Origin: Vibrio neonatus
GTDB taxonomy: Bacteria; Pseudomonadota; Gammaproteobacteria; Enterobacterales; Vibrionaceae
Reading direction: 5' to 3'
Assembly: GCF_024346975.1 (NCBI RefSeq)
Contig: NZ_AP024885.1
Coordinates: forward strand, 868,001-932,000
DNA length: 64,000 bases
Made by a program: the position numbers and the translations under genes. Positions 54,777 to 64,000 of the stretch are shown here, in pieces (position 1 is the stretch's first letter; the number at the start of each line of letters is the position of its first letter). Under the pieces are notes generated by a model. The model worked only from the letters and a program-made list of their open reading frames with translations. It did not search any database and had not been told where the DNA came from.

Positions 54777-56408
54777 ATGTATAAAAATAAAATCACCCAA
54801 GGACTTCTTCTTGGAGCTAGCCTAGCCGTGGCTGCTACTTCTTTCTCCACTATTGCAGCACAAGTACCGGAAGGTACTAAGCTTGCTAAAGTTCAAGAAT
54901 TGGTTCGAGGTAATGGTACCGAAGTCGCTTCTATTGACCCTCACAAAACTGAAGGTGTGCCTGAGTCGCACGTTATTCGTGACTTGCTAGAAGGTCTAGT
55001 AAACCAAGATGCAGACGGTAATACCGTTCCTGGCGTAGCAACAAGCTGGGAAACGACAGACAATAAAACATTTACATTCCACCTACGTAAAGAAGCAACA
55101 TGGTCAAATGGCGACCCTGTAACTGCACAAGATTTTGTGTATAGCTGGCAACGTGCGGTAGATCCGGCAACAGCATCGCCGTACTCATGGTATTTAGAAA
55201 TGACTACTATGACTAACGCCGCTGACATCGTTGCAGGAAAGAAAGACAAATCAACTTTGGGTGTTAAGGCAATTGATGACCATACACTTGAAGTACACCT
55301 AGATACACCACTGCCATACTTCGTAATGATGACTGGTCATACAACGATGAAGCCGGTTAATAAAGCGGTTGTTGAAAAGTATGGTGATCAGTGGACTCGC
55401 CCTGCAAACTTTGTAGGTAACGGCGCATTTGTGGTAAACAAATGGGTAGTAAACGAGCGTCTAGAGCTGACTCGTAACGAGAAATACTGGGACAACGCAC
55501 ATACTGTTCTTAATAAGGTGACTTACTTGCCGATTGAGAACCAAGTATCAGAAATGAACCGTTTCTTGTCTGGCGAAATTCAGATCACTAACGAATTGCC
55601 AACAGAGCACTTCCGTCGCCTACAGAAAGAGCATCCTGAAGCGGTGAACGTGAAAGGTAACTTATGTTCTTACTACTACGGATTTAACAACGCTAAAGCA
55701 CCATTTGATGATGTTCGTGTTCGTAAAGCGCTTTCTTACGCTATCGACCGTGACGTAATCGCAAAAGCGATTCTTGGTCAAGGTCAAAAGCCAGCTTACT
55801 TCCTAACGCCTGAGATCACAGCGGGTTTCCACCCTGATCTTCCAGCTTACGGCAAGATGACGCAAAAAGAGCGTATTGCAGCGGCTAAAGAGCTACTTGC
55901 AGAAGCAGGCTTTGATAAGGGCCACCCACTAGAGTTTACTTTGTTGTACAACACCTCTGAAAACCACAAGAAGATTGCAACTGCAATTCAATCTATGTGG
56001 AGAAAAGATCTGGGTGTGAAGATCAAACTTGAAAACCAAGAGTGGAAAACGTACCTAGATACGCGTCGTGAAGGTAACTTCGATGTGACTCGTGCAGGTT
56101 GGTGTGGTGACTACAACGAAGCGTCTAGCTTCTTGTCACTAATGCAATCTAACAACAGCTCAAATGATCCTAAGTACCACAGCGATACTTATGACGCATT
56201 GATGGCGAAAGCTATGCTAGCAACAAGCGATGCACAGCGTGAAGATATCTACAACCAAGCGGAGCAACAATTGGCAACCGATATGCCAATCGCACCGATT
56301 TATCAGTACGTTACTTCTCGTCTTGTCTCTCCTACAGTAGGCGGATACCCAGCCAATAATGCTGAAGACAAGATGTTCTCTAAAGATATGTACATCATCG
56401 CTAAGTAA
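54777..56408 (+). CDS. oppA: Oligopeptide ABC transporter substrate-binding protein OppA
   Basis: A periplasmic receptor for oligopeptides. 543 residues with a signal peptide (ITQGLLLGASLAVAATSFSTIAAQ). The family signature is RDLLEGLVNQDADGN and WSNGDPVTAQDFVYSWQRAVDP, followed by the FNNAKAPFDDVRVRKALSYAIDRD segment of solute-binding family 5. Its codon use looks like that of a highly expressed gene. First gene of oppABCDF. Confidence 0.96.
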   Translation: MYKNKITQGLLLGASLAVAATSFSTIAAQVPEGTKLAKVQELVRGNGTEVASIDPHKTEGVPESHVIRDLLEGLVNQDADGNTVPGVATSWETTDNKTFTFHLRKEATWSNGDPVTAQDFVYSWQRAVDPATASPYSWYLEMTTMTNAADIVAGKKDKSTLGVKAIDDHTLEVHLDTPLPYFVMMTGHTTMKPVNKAVVEKYGDQWTRPANFVGNGAFVVNKWVVNERLELTRNEKYWDNAHTVLNKVTYLPIENQVSEMNRFLSGEIQITNELPTEHFRRLQKEHPEAVNVKGNLCSYYYGFNNAKAPFDDVRVRKALSYAIDRDVIAKAILGQGQKPAYFLTPEITAGFHPDLPAYGKMTQKERIAAAKELLAEAGFDKGHPLEFTLLYNTSENHKKIATAIQSMWRKDLGVKIKLENQEWKTYLDTRREGNFDVTRAGWCGDYNEASSFLSLMQSNNSSNDPKYHSDTYDALMAKAMLATSDAQREDIYNQAEQQLATDMPIAPIYQYVTSRLVSPTVGGYPANNAEDKMFSKDMYIIAK

Positions 56409-56509
56409 TTACTTACGTTTAAAAACAATAATATGACCGACCTGCATGTGCGCAAGCGCATGCAGAGTCTTTTTACTTTTTTTTATTTTTGTCACAGACT
56501 GGAAGAATC

Positions 56510-57430
56510 ATGTTTAAATTCATTGCTAAACGGATATTCGAAGCAATCCCAACATTACTGGTTCTCATTACGATATCCTTTTTCTTGATGCGCTTTGCGC
56601 CAGGTAACCCTTTCTCAAGTGAACGACCATTGCCTCCTGAGGTTATGGCAAACATAAATGCTAAGTACGGCCTAGATAAGCCAGTGCTTGAGCAGTACAG
56701 CACTTACCTGACTAACATCCTACAGGGTGATTTTGGACCATCATTTAAATATAAAGATTACACAGTAAATGAGTTGGTAGCTGACGCTCTGCCGGTTTCC
56801 GCTAAGATTGGCTTCTTCGCATTTATTTTCACCGTTATCATGGGGGTCACGGTCGGCACCATAGCCGCACTGCGGCAAAACACCTGGCTCGACTACTCGA
56901 TAATGGCGACCGCTATGCTCGGGGTGGTGATGCCCTCATTTGTACTCGCGCCGGTATTGATTTACCTATTCTCAATTAACCTAGGTTGGTTCCCAGCAGG
57001 TGGCTGGCACAGCGGAGGTTGGGAGTACATAGTATTGCCTGTAATTGGCATGTCATTGCTATACGTTGCGACTTTTGCACGTATTACTCGTGGCTCAATG
57101 ATTGAAACTCTAAACAGTAACTTCATCCGCACCGCTCGCGCGAAAGGATTGAGCTACCGTTACATCGTCTTTAAACATGCACTAAAACCTGCACTGCTAC
57201 CGGTTGTATCTTACATGGGGCCTGCGTTTGTCGGCATCATTACCGGTTCAGTTGTTATTGAAACCATCTTTGGTTTACCAGGCATTGGTAAACTGTTCGT
57301 TAACGCCGCCTTTAACCGAGACTACTCATTGGTTATGGGGATCACAATTTTAATCGGGTTCTTGTTTATCCTGTTTAACGCTGTGGTGGATATTCTACTG
57401 GCCGCTATCGATCCTAAGATTCGCTTCTAA
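56510..57430 (+). CDS. oppB: Oligopeptide ABC transporter permease OppB
   Basis: An inner membrane permease with six helices; 306 residues. The EAA loop (TARAKGLSYRYIVFKHALKPALLPVV) contacts the ATPases. ATG 56510 with GGAAG upstream gives the normal start MFKFIAKRI; an earlier in-frame start at 56489 is not supported. Confidence 0.96.
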   Translation: MFKFIAKRIFEAIPTLLVLITISFFLMRFAPGNPFSSERPLPPEVMANINAKYGLDKPVLEQYSTYLTNILQGDFGPSFKYKDYTVNELVADALPVSAKIGFFAFIFTVIMGVTVGTIAALRQNTWLDYSIMATAMLGVVMPSFVLAPVLIYLFSINLGWFPAGGWHSGGWEYIVLPVIGMSLLYVATFARITRGSMIETLNSNFIRTARAKGLSYRYIVFKHALKPALLPVVSYMGPAFVGIITGSVVIETIFGLPGIGKLFVNAAFNRDYSLVMGITILIGFLFILFNAVVDILLAAIDPKIRF

Positions 57431-57444
57431 GAAAGGAATTATGC

Positions 57445-58347
57445 ATGTTATCTAAAAAAGAAAATCTAGAAGCGATTGAAAAGTTCTCAGAGAACCTTGA
57501 AATTGAAGGTCGCTCGTTATGGCAAGACGCCCGCATTCGTTTTATGCGCAATAAAGCGGCGATGGTGAGCTTGTTTATTCTAGCCTTAATCACTTTGGCA
57601 GTTATCTTCCTACCTATGGTGTCTCAGTACGCGTATGACGATACTGACTGGTATGCCATGCATGCTGCACCTTCTATGGAGCATTGGTTTGGTACTGATA
57701 GCCTTGGGCGCGATTTGTTTGTGCGTACCTTAGTCGGTGGCCGAATCTCATTGATGGTGGGTGTATTGGGCGCACTGGTTGCGGTATTGATTGGTACTTT
57801 GTACGGCGCAGCGTCAGGCTTCATTGGCGGACGTACTGACCGTATTATGATGCGTATTCTAGAAATCCTATACGCGGTTCCTTTCATGTTCTTGGTGATC
57901 GTATTGGTCACCTTCTTTGGCCGAAATATCGTGTTGATATTTGTGGCTATCGGCGCGATTGCTTGGCTTGATATGGCACGTATTGTGCGTGGTCAAACCT
58001 TGAGCTTGCGCAGTAAAGAGTTCATCGAAGCGGCGCACGTTTGTGGTGTAAGCAAGTGGCGCATTATTACTCGCCACATTGTGCCAAACGTACTGGGTAT
58101 TGTAGCGGTTTACTCAACCCTGCTTGTACCAAGTATGATTTTGACTGAATCATTCCTATCTTTCCTTGGTCTAGGCGTTCAAGAGCCGATGACAAGCTGG
58201 GGGGCATTGCTACAAGAAGGTGCTCAAACAATGGAAGTGGCTATTTGGCAGCTGACATTCCCGGCCTTGTTTATGGTCGTAACCCTATTTTGTTTCAACT
58301 ACGTGGGCGATGGCTTACGTGATGCACTTGATCCAAAAGACAGATAA
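57445..58347 (+). CDS. oppC: Oligopeptide ABC transporter permease OppC
   Basis: The second permease; 300 residues, with an N-terminal cytoplasmic extension, six helices and the EAA loop EAAHVCGVSKWRIITRHIVPN. MEHWFGTDSLGRDLF is a family signature. 14 bp downstream of oppB. Confidence 0.96.
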   Translation: MLSKKENLEAIEKFSENLEIEGRSLWQDARIRFMRNKAAMVSLFILALITLAVIFLPMVSQYAYDDTDWYAMHAAPSMEHWFGTDSLGRDLFVRTLVGGRISLMVGVLGALVAVLIGTLYGAASGFIGGRTDRIMMRILEILYAVPFMFLVIVLVTFFGRNIVLIFVAIGAIAWLDMARIVRGQTLSLRSKEFIEAAHVCGVSKWRIITRHIVPNVLGIVAVYSTLLVPSMILTESFLSFLGLGVQEPMTSWGALLQEGAQTMEVAIWQLTFPALFMVVTLFCFNYVGDGLRDALDPKDR

Positions 58348-58367
58348 GAACAATAAGGAATTCAGTG

Positions 58368-59342
58368 ATGAGCAATTTATTAGATGTAAAAGACCTGAGA
58401 GTAGAGTTTTCTACTCAAGACGGCACAGTAACCGCGGTAAACGATTTAAACTTCTCGCTTAAAGCGGGTGAGACTTTGGGTATCGTGGGTGAGTCAGGCT
58501 CTGGTAAATCACAAACCGTGTTTGCGATTATGGGTCTGCTGGCAAAAAATGGCATTATCAAAGGCAGTGCGAAGTTTGAAGGTAAGGAAATCCTAAACCT
58601 TCCAGAAAAAGAGCTAAACAAGGTTCGCGCAGAACAAATCGCCATGATCTTCCAAGATCCAATGACCTCACTTAACCCTTACATGAAGGTGAGTGATCAG
58701 TTGATGGAAGTGTTGATGCTGCATAAAAACATGGGTAAGTCAGAAGCGTTTGAAGAATCTGTACGCATGTTAGAAGCGGTAAAAATTCCTGAGGCGCGTA
58801 AGCGTATTACCATGTATCCGCATGAGTTCTCAGGCGGTATGCGTCAGCGTGTGATGATTGCGATGGCGTTGCTATGTCGTCCAAAACTTTTGATTGCCGA
58901 TGAACCAACAACGGCATTGGATGTAACCGTTCAGGCGCAGATCATGGATTTGCTGAACGAGCTAAAATCGGAGTTCAATACCTCAATTATCATGATCACG
59001 CACGATCTGGGCGTGGTAGCGGGTTCTTGTGACAAAGTATTGGTGATGTACGCGGGCCGAACTATGGAATATGGCACAGTAGATGAAATCTTCTACTCGC
59101 CAAGTCATCCATACGCAGAAGGTCTATTAAGAGCGATTCCTCGTTTGGATTCAGAAGGTGAAATTTTGCCAACGATCCCGGGTAACCCGCCAAACTTATT
59201 GCGTTTGCCACCAGGTTGTCCTTATCAAGAGCGCTGTCACCGCGTAACTGATCGCTGTAAGAGCGAGTCACCGATCCTCACTCCATTTGGTGAGGGACGT
59301 CAACGCGCATGTTTTTCTGATCACGAGGCTTGGACACGATGA
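58368..59342 (+). CDS. oppD: Oligopeptide ABC transporter ATPase OppD
   Basis: An ATP-hydrolysing subunit. Walker A is GESGSGKSQT, the signature is FSGGMRQRVMIA, Walker B is LLIADEPTTALD, and the C-terminal oligopeptide-transporter extension has cysteines (PPGCPYQERC). 324 residues from ATG 58368; a GTG codon precedes it directly. Its stop overlaps the oppF start. Confidence 0.96.
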   Translation: MSNLLDVKDLRVEFSTQDGTVTAVNDLNFSLKAGETLGIVGESGSGKSQTVFAIMGLLAKNGIIKGSAKFEGKEILNLPEKELNKVRAEQIAMIFQDPMTSLNPYMKVSDQLMEVLMLHKNMGKSEAFEESVRMLEAVKIPEARKRITMYPHEFSGGMRQRVMIAMALLCRPKLLIADEPTTALDVTVQAQIMDLLNELKSEFNTSIIMITHDLGVVAGSCDKVLVMYAGRTMEYGTVDEIFYSPSHPYAEGLLRAIPRLDSEGEILPTIPGNPPNLLRLPPGCPYQERCHRVTDRCKSESPILTPFGEGRQRACFSDHEAWTR

Positions 59343-60340
59343 GCACATCACCAATGAATGATAAAAATTTACTACTGGATGTGAAATCACTAAAGGTTCA
59401 TTTTCAGATTGCGTCTAAATCGGCTTGGCCTTGGAGCAAACCGACACCACTTAAAGCGGTAGACGGCGTTAATGTTCGCCTTTACGAAGGGGAAACTCTG
59501 GGCGTGGTTGGTGAGTCTGGTTGTGGTAAGTCTACTTTTGCTCGCGCGATTGTGGGTTTAGTGGAAGCCACAGAAGGCGATATTGTTTGGCTTGGTCAAG
59601 ACCTGACTAAGATGCACGAAGTGCAGCGCCGTGAAACGCGCAAAGACATCCAAATGATCTTCCAAGACCCGCTAGCATCACTTAACCCGCGTATGACCGT
59701 AGGGGATATCATTGCTGAGCCATTGCAAACCTTCTATCCAAAGCTAAGCAAGGATGAAGTGAAGCAAGAAGTGAAAAAGATGATGGACAGAGTGGGCTTG
59801 TTGCCTAACGTTATTAACCGTTATCCGCACGAGTTCTCTGGCGGTCAGTGTCAACGTATCGGTATTGCCCGTGCCTTGATTCTAAAGCCTAAGATGATCA
59901 TTTGTGATGAACCTGTATCGGCGTTAGACGTATCGATTCAGGCGCAGGTAGTTAACCTTCTTAAAGAGCTACAAAAAGAATTTGGTTTAAGCTTAGTGTT
60001 TATTGCGCACGATTTGTCAGTGGTTAAACACATTTCAGATCGCGTATTGGTAATGTATTTAGGCAATGCGGTAGAGCTTGGCGAGTCAGACAAACTGTTT
60101 GCTCATCCTAAACACCCATACACTCGCGCTTTAATGTCAGCAGTGCCAATTCCTGATCCTAAGCTTGAGCGCGCGAAGAAGATTGAGATGCTAGAAGGTG
60201 ATTTACCGTCACCAATGAATCCGCCTTCTGGTTGTGTATTTAGAACGCGTTGTCCGGTAGCAACCGAAGCGTGTGCTAAAGAAAAACCGACCCTTGAAGG
60301 GGATGATATCCACGCGGTTTCTTGTTTTCACTCCTATTAA
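59339..60340 (+). CDS. oppF: Oligopeptide ABC transporter ATPase OppF
   Basis: The second ATPase, 333 residues. Walker A GESGCGKSTFAR, signature FSGGQCQRIGIARAL, Walker B MIICDEPVSALD, C-terminal extension PSGCVFRTRCPVA. ATG 59339 overlaps the oppD stop (ATGA). Last gene of the operon, followed by a terminator. Confidence 0.96.
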   Translation: MSTSPMNDKNLLLDVKSLKVHFQIASKSAWPWSKPTPLKAVDGVNVRLYEGETLGVVGESGCGKSTFARAIVGLVEATEGDIVWLGQDLTKMHEVQRRETRKDIQMIFQDPLASLNPRMTVGDIIAEPLQTFYPKLSKDEVKQEVKKMMDRVGLLPNVINRYPHEFSGGQCQRIGIARALILKPKMIICDEPVSALDVSIQAQVVNLLKELQKEFGLSLVFIAHDLSVVKHISDRVLVMYLGNAVELGESDKLFAHPKHPYTRALMSAVPIPDPKLERAKKIEMLEGDLPSPMNPPSGCVFRTRCPVATEACAKEKPTLEGDDIHAVSCFHSY

Positions 60341-60362
60341 TCTTTTTCGGCTGTGACAAGCC

Positions 60363-60397
60363 AGAGCGTGTTGTGTATGCAGCACGCTCTTTTTTGT
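60363..60397 (+). terminator. Terminator of the opp operon
   Basis: AGAGCGTG and CACGCTCT arms with an inner TGT/GCA region, followed by TTTTTTG. Confidence 0.85.
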
Positions 60398-60512
60398 TTA
60401 TGCAAATGCAATGCTAATTCCACTCTCTTATTATTGCTATAAGTCGTTATTCTATAATCAAAAATTACAATTACTGCTTATACTGAATAAAGGTCAATTT
60501 AGGGAGTAAGTA

Positions 60513-61457
60513 ATGGGTAAGTTAGTCGAAGGAAAATGGCAGGACATCTGGTACGACACTAAAGCAAGCCGTGGGAAATTTGTACGCGAAGATGCGGGGT
60601 TTCGTAATTGGGTACAAAATGCTGAGGATGCGCCTTTCAAGCCAGAATCAGGTCGATACCATTTATACGTCTCCTTAGCTTGTCCTTGGGCGCACAGAAC
60701 ATTGATCTTTCGAGCCATAAAAGGGTTAGAAGAGCACATATCAGCCAGTATTGTCAGCCCAGATATGCTCAGTGAGGGCTGGGAGTTTGATGTGCCTGAT
60801 CCTCTGTATGGTTTTGATAAACTTCATCAAATTTACACCAAAGCCAAATCTGATTATACAGGTCGTGTGACCGTCCCTGTGTTGTGGGATAAACAGCAAC
60901 ACACCATCGTTAGCAACGAATCCTCTGAAATTATCCGTATGTTTAACAGTGAATTTAATGCGCTGACAGGCAATACACTGGATTTTTATCCTCAAGCATT
61001 ACGCCAACAAATAGATGAGTGGAATGACTACATCTATCCCAATATCAACAATGGGGTCTATCGCTGCGGCTTTGCCACCACGCAACAAGCGTATGTTGAA
61101 GCTTATGACGCATTATTTGCCGCATTAGATAAAATTGATGAGCATCTCGCTACGCATCGTTATTTAACCGGCAGTCAACTCACCGAAGCCGATTGGCGTT
61201 TGTTTACCACATTGGTGCGCTTTGATGCGGTGTATGTGGGGCACTTTAAGTGCAATAAAAAACGCATTAGCGATTACCGCCGCCTGCAAGGTTATTTAAA
61301 AGAGTTGTATCAAGTGAGTGGGGTGGCAAAAACCACCAATATTGCCGAGATCAAGCGTCACTATTACTTCAGCCATACTGGCATAAACCCAACTCAAGTG
61401 ATACCGCAAGGGCCAGATCTAGATTTTGAATCCGAGCATAACCGAGATTTGGTTTAG
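60513..61457 (+). CDS. yqjG: Glutathionyl-hydroquinone reductase (YqjG type)
   Basis: A xi-class glutathione transferase that reduces glutathionyl-hydroquinones. 314 residues. The catalytic Cys57 lies in SLACPWAHRTLIFRA, and the segment VPVLWDKQQHTIVSNESSEIIRMFN carries the glutathione-binding cis-Pro and Ser. The C-terminal helical domain includes LTEADWRLFTTLVRFDAVY. Monocistronic; the downstream hairpin is shared with the tRNA-Tyr array. Confidence 0.93.
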   Translation: MGKLVEGKWQDIWYDTKASRGKFVREDAGFRNWVQNAEDAPFKPESGRYHLYVSLACPWAHRTLIFRAIKGLEEHISASIVSPDMLSEGWEFDVPDPLYGFDKLHQIYTKAKSDYTGRVTVPVLWDKQQHTIVSNESSEIIRMFNSEFNALTGNTLDFYPQALRQQIDEWNDYIYPNINNGVYRCGFATTQQAYVEAYDALFAALDKIDEHLATHRYLTGSQLTEADWRLFTTLVRFDAVYVGHFKCNKKRISDYRRLQGYLKELYQVSGVAKTTNIAEIKRHYYFSHTGINPTQVIPQGPDLDFESEHNRDLV

Positions 61458-61491
61458 TCGATTTTTGATATTATTTATAGAAGCACATACA

Positions 61492-61520
61492 AAAACACCC
61501 GCTCAGTGAGCGGGTGTTTT
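61492..61520. terminator. Bidirectional terminator between yqjG and the tRNA-Tyr array
   Basis: AAAACACCCGCTC-AGT-GAGCGGGTGTTTT, with T-runs on both strands. Confidence 0.9.
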
Positions 61521-61528
61521 CATTGAAG

Positions 61529-61613
61529 TGGTGGTGGGAGATGGATTCGAACCATCGAAGGCAGTGCCGTCAGATTTACAGTCTGATCCCTTTGGCCGCT
61601 CGGGAACCCCACC
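61529..61613 (-). tRNA. tRNA-Tyr(GUA), copy 1
   Basis: The reverse strand starts GGTGGGGTTCCCGAGCGGCC and ends TCTCCCACCACCA; 85 nt with encoded CCA. The anticodon within GACTGTAAATC is GTA, and the long variable arm suits tyrosine. It is the last in transcription order. Confidence 0.96.
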
Positions 61614-61707
61614 AGGGTATTTTTATACTTAATTAATGGTTTCCCAACCCGCTTAATCAAGTGTCCTTAACTGACGTACTCAATAGAGAGTGTCAATTAA
61701 GAGAATG

Positions 61708-61792
61708 TGGTGGTGGGAGATGGATTCGAACCATCGAAGGCAGTGCCGTCAGATTTACAGTCTGATCCCTTTGGCCGCTCGGGAACCCCACC
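61708..61792 (-). tRNA. tRNA-Tyr(GUA), copy 2
   Basis: Identical to copy 1 by eye; it starts 179 bp further on. Anticodon GTA. Confidence 0.96.
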
Positions 61793-61886
61793 AGGGTATT
61801 TTTATACTTAACTAATGGTTTCCCAACCCGCTTAATCAAGTGTTCCTAACTGACGTACTCAATAGAGATTGTCAATCAAGAGAATG

Positions 61887-61971
61887 TGGTGGTGGGAGAT
61901 GGATTCGAACCATCGAAGGCAGTGCCGTCAGATTTACAGTCTGATCCCTTTGGCCGCTCGGGAACCCCACC
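61887..61971 (-). tRNA. tRNA-Tyr(GUA), copy 3
   Basis: Identical by eye to the other copies, again at a 179-bp step. Anticodon GTA. Confidence 0.96.
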
Positions 61972-62065
61972 AGGGTATTTTTATACTTAATTAATGGTTT
62001 CCCAACCCGCTTAATCAAGTGTTCCTAATTGACGTACTCAATAGAGAGTGTCAATCAAGAGAATG

Positions 62066-62150
62066 TGGTGGTGGGAGATGGATTCGAACCATCGAAGGCA
62101 GTGCCGTCAGATTTACAGTCTGATCCCTTTGGCCGCTCGGGAACCCCACC
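62066..62150 (-). tRNA. tRNA-Tyr(GUA), copy 4
   Basis: Identical by eye to the other copies, again at a 179-bp step. Anticodon GTA. Confidence 0.96.
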
Positions 62151-62244
62151 AGGGTATTTTTATACTTAATTAATGGTTTCCCAACCCGCTTAATCAAGTG
62201 TCCTTAACTGACGTTCTCATTAGAGATAATCAATCAAGAGAATG

Positions 62245-62329
62245 TGGTGGTGGGAGATGGATTCGAACCATCGAAGGCAGTGCCGTCAGATTTACAGTCT
62301 GATCCCTTTGGCCGCTCGGGAACCCCACC
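62245..62329 (-). tRNA. tRNA-Tyr(GUA), copy 5
   Basis: First in transcription order. Same sequence and 179-bp step; its upstream flank (62330 onward) differs from the inter-tRNA spacers. Anticodon GTA. Confidence 0.96.
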
Positions 62330-62624
62330 AGGGTGTTTTTATACTTAAGAATAGTTTTCCCAACTCTCTCCTCAAGTTCGGTGCGAATAATATCCAGAGG
62401 GAGTTTTTCTGTAAAGGATTTTCTTAAAAAAACAGTTCATATGCCCGAATTTTGCTCGGAATGGCTAAAAACCGTCACTTTCTTGGTCGTTTGAGGGGCT
62501 AGTTGCATATTATTTTTGAATAAAATTAGTCAGATAATGCGATAAAACGGAAATACTTTACATTGATTGACGTTACTGTCATTAAGAGCTGATAAAATGG
62601 CGCGCAGAAGAGGACAATAATAAT

Positions 62625-63764
62625 ATGAACATGAAAAAAAACTCCCAGCCATTCTCAAAAAAACTTTCTCCAACAGCTGTTCTTTTAATTGGAGCTTTAT
62701 TTTGCGCACCATCTTTTGCAAATAAACCTCCTAAAGCACCGACTCACGTTGCAGTAACAACTCAAGCCGTGGGTGTTCATCATATTTCACAAACCTTATC
62801 CTTAGTGGGTAAACTTCAAGCATCTCAATCGGTCATTATTGCACCTGAAGTCAGTGGTACTATTGAGCGTATTGCGGTAAGAACGAATCAAAGCGTCAAA
62901 AAAGGCCAAGTCTTAGTTGAACTGAGCAAGGATAAAAGCAAAGCTACTGTTGCTGAAGCGCAAGCTTACTTAAATGACGAACAACGTAAACTTAACGAGT
63001 TTGAACGCTTAAGAAAGAGTGCGGCAATTACCTTGACTGAAATTGAAGGTCAAAAAGCCAGTGTTGATATTGCCAAGGCAAGATTAAACGCCGCCAAGGC
63101 AGAGCTTAACGAACGCACACTTACCGCCCCATTTTCTGGCCACATTGGCTTTGTAGATTTCAGTTTAGGTAAGTTCGTCAATTCTGGTACAGAACTTTTA
63201 ACCTTAGATAACACTTCAAAAATGGAACTGGACTTACAGGTTCCTGAAAACTATTTACCTATGTTACGCACTGGTATGGCTGTTTCTGCTATTTCTAGTG
63301 CTTGGGGAGACGAAGTCTTTACCGGCAGTTTGCAGGGCATCGATTCTCGAGTAAACCCTGACACGCTAAACCTGCGTGTGCGTATCAACCTTGATAACAA
63401 TCACCAAAAACTAAAACCGGGCATGTTGGTGAAAGCCACCATGAAGTTCCCAGAAATTGAAGCGGCTATCATTCCGGTACAAGCATTGCAGTACCTAGGT
63501 ACGAAGCGTTTTGTTTATGTTGTCGGAAAAGACAACCGTGCAGAGCGTCGTGAAGTGTTCTTAGGCACTCGTGTAGAAAATGAAGTGGTGATTGAAAAAG
63601 GCTTAAACCTTGGCGAAACCATTGTAGTACAAGGTGTTGTCAATATGCGTGATGGCGTCGAAGTAAAAGATGTAAACGCAAAAGATGCCAATGATAAAAA
63701 AAGTAGCAAGCCTAAAGATGGCAAAGCAAAAGGCGCAAAAAAGAGCAGCGAGGTAGGTAAATAA
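62625..63764 (+). CDS. RND efflux periplasmic adaptor (membrane fusion protein)
   Basis: A 379-residue AcrA/MdtA-type adaptor. A signal peptide (residues about 14-32, AVLLIGALFCAPSFA) is followed by the lipoyl/barrel-sandwich strand IAPEVSGTIERIAVRTNQSVKKGQVLVEL, an alpha-hairpin (residues about 100-165) with TLTAPFSGHIGFVDFSLGKFV on its return, and a beta-barrel. There is no lipobox cysteine. The C-terminus ends in a Lys/Asp-rich tail (DAKDANDKKSSKPKDGKAKGAKKS-like). The permease gene starts in the overlap TAATG, so they form an operon. The substrate is unknown. Confidence 0.92.
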   Translation: MNMKKNSQPFSKKLSPTAVLLIGALFCAPSFANKPPKAPTHVAVTTQAVGVHHISQTLSLVGKLQASQSVIIAPEVSGTIERIAVRTNQSVKKGQVLVELSKDKSKATVAEAQAYLNDEQRKLNEFERLRKSAAITLTEIEGQKASVDIAKARLNAAKAELNERTLTAPFSGHIGFVDFSLGKFVNSGTELLTLDNTSKMELDLQVPENYLPMLRTGMAVSAISSAWGDEVFTGSLQGIDSRVNPDTLNLRVRINLDNNHQKLKPGMLVKATMKFPEIEAAIIPVQALQYLGTKRFVYVVGKDNRAERREVFLGTRVENEVVIEKGLNLGETIVVQGVVNMRDGVEVKDVNAKDANDKKSSKPKDGKAKGAKKSSEVGK

Positions 63765-64000
63765 TGCTGTTATCTGATATTTCAGTTAAACGTCCCGTTG
63801 CGGCCGTTGTACTGAGCTTATTACTGTGCGTGTTTGGCATAGTGTCATTTTCCAAGCTTTCCGTGCGTGAAATGCCGGATATTGAAAGCTCAGTAGTATC
63901 AATTAGTACCCGCTATGAAGGGGCATCGGCCACCATCATTGAAAACCAAGTCACGTCAGTGATTGAAGATCAGTTAGCGGGTATTAGTGGTATAGATGAA
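63764..64000 (+). CDS. RND efflux permease (5' part only)
   Basis: The first 79 residues of an AcrB/MdtBC-like inner membrane pump, starting MLLSDISVKRPVAAVVLSLL; it continues with REMPDIESSVVSISTRYEGAS and IIENQVTSVIEDQLAGISGI, the porter-domain start of hydrophobe/amphiphile RND pumps. The gene runs past the window edge. Confidence 0.93.
   Translation, partial: MLLSDISVKRPVAAVVLSLLLCVFGIVSFSKLSVREMPDIESSVVSISTRYEGASATIIENQVTSVIEDQLAGISGIDE

Larger units (their letters stand above)
61529..62340. repeat. 179-bp tandem array of tRNA-Tyr units
   Basis: Five units with an exact 179-bp period. Each spacer (94 bp) is nearly identical, and its reverse strand contains TTGATTAAGCGGGTTGGGAA and TTAAGTATAAAAAT just before the next tRNA. 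Only a few base changes separate the spacers. Confidence 0.93.

Overview
The window looks like chromosome I of a Vibrio species (Vibrionaceae). The support is a set of linked core genes at full length: luxO-luxU directly after uvrB and followed by a yvcK-type gene, the rnfABCDGE-nth operon, yejM-yejL-yejK, ychE-adhE, sodB facing grxD, rnt-gloA, moaABCDE, oppABCDF and a multi-copy tRNA-Tyr array. All identifications come from reading protein motifs and gene order; no database search was possible.

Layout. (1) Positions 1-5546 carry the end of a copper/silver export operon: a TolC-like channel tail, a CusB adaptor with extra metal-binding domains, the CusA pump and a CopI-like cupredoxin. (2) Positions 5590-23456 form a genomic island about 17.5 kb long, inserted at the 3' end of tRNA-Ser(UGA). 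Its two ends are a 317-bp near-identical direct repeat: the start of a tyrosine-recombinase gene, the tRNA terminator and the last 23 bp of the tRNA. Because the left copy also contains the start of an integrase gene, the copper operon and this island were probably two islands stacked in tandem at one tRNA. The island holds a CoiA-family nuclease, a LexA-box-controlled small gene, a broken zinc-ribbon nuclease gene cut by a decayed IS1595-type element, a 628-residue protein of unknown function, almost 2 kb of repeat-rich non-coding DNA (including a MITE-like unit), two small hypothetical genes, a secreted trypsin-like protease with a GlyGly-CTERM tail, and a cluster of recombinase genes next to the tRNA.

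(3) Positions 23700-45450 are ordinary core genome: envelope regulation (YejM), aspartate-family amino acid synthesis (asd), a potassium channel, fermentation (adhE), an SDR-like protein, oxidative defence (sodB, grxD), an Na+/H+ antiporter-family protein, RNase T, glyoxalase I, endonuclease III and the Rnf ion-pumping complex. (4) Positions 45827-54330 hold tRNA-Asn, uvrB, the quorum-sensing relay luxO-luxU, yvcK and the molybdenum cofactor operon behind a Moco riboswitch. (5) Positions 54777-64000 hold the oligopeptide importer operon, a glutathionyl-hydroquinone reductase, five tRNA-Tyr genes in an exact 179-bp tandem array, and the start of an RND efflux operon that runs off the window.

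The most unusual material is in the island at 5.6-23.4 kb. No complete CRISPR, toxin-antitoxin or recognised defence operon is visible there. Three nuclease-like genes, one of them broken, together with an SOS-type promoter suggest a partly decayed defence or mobile-element cargo.
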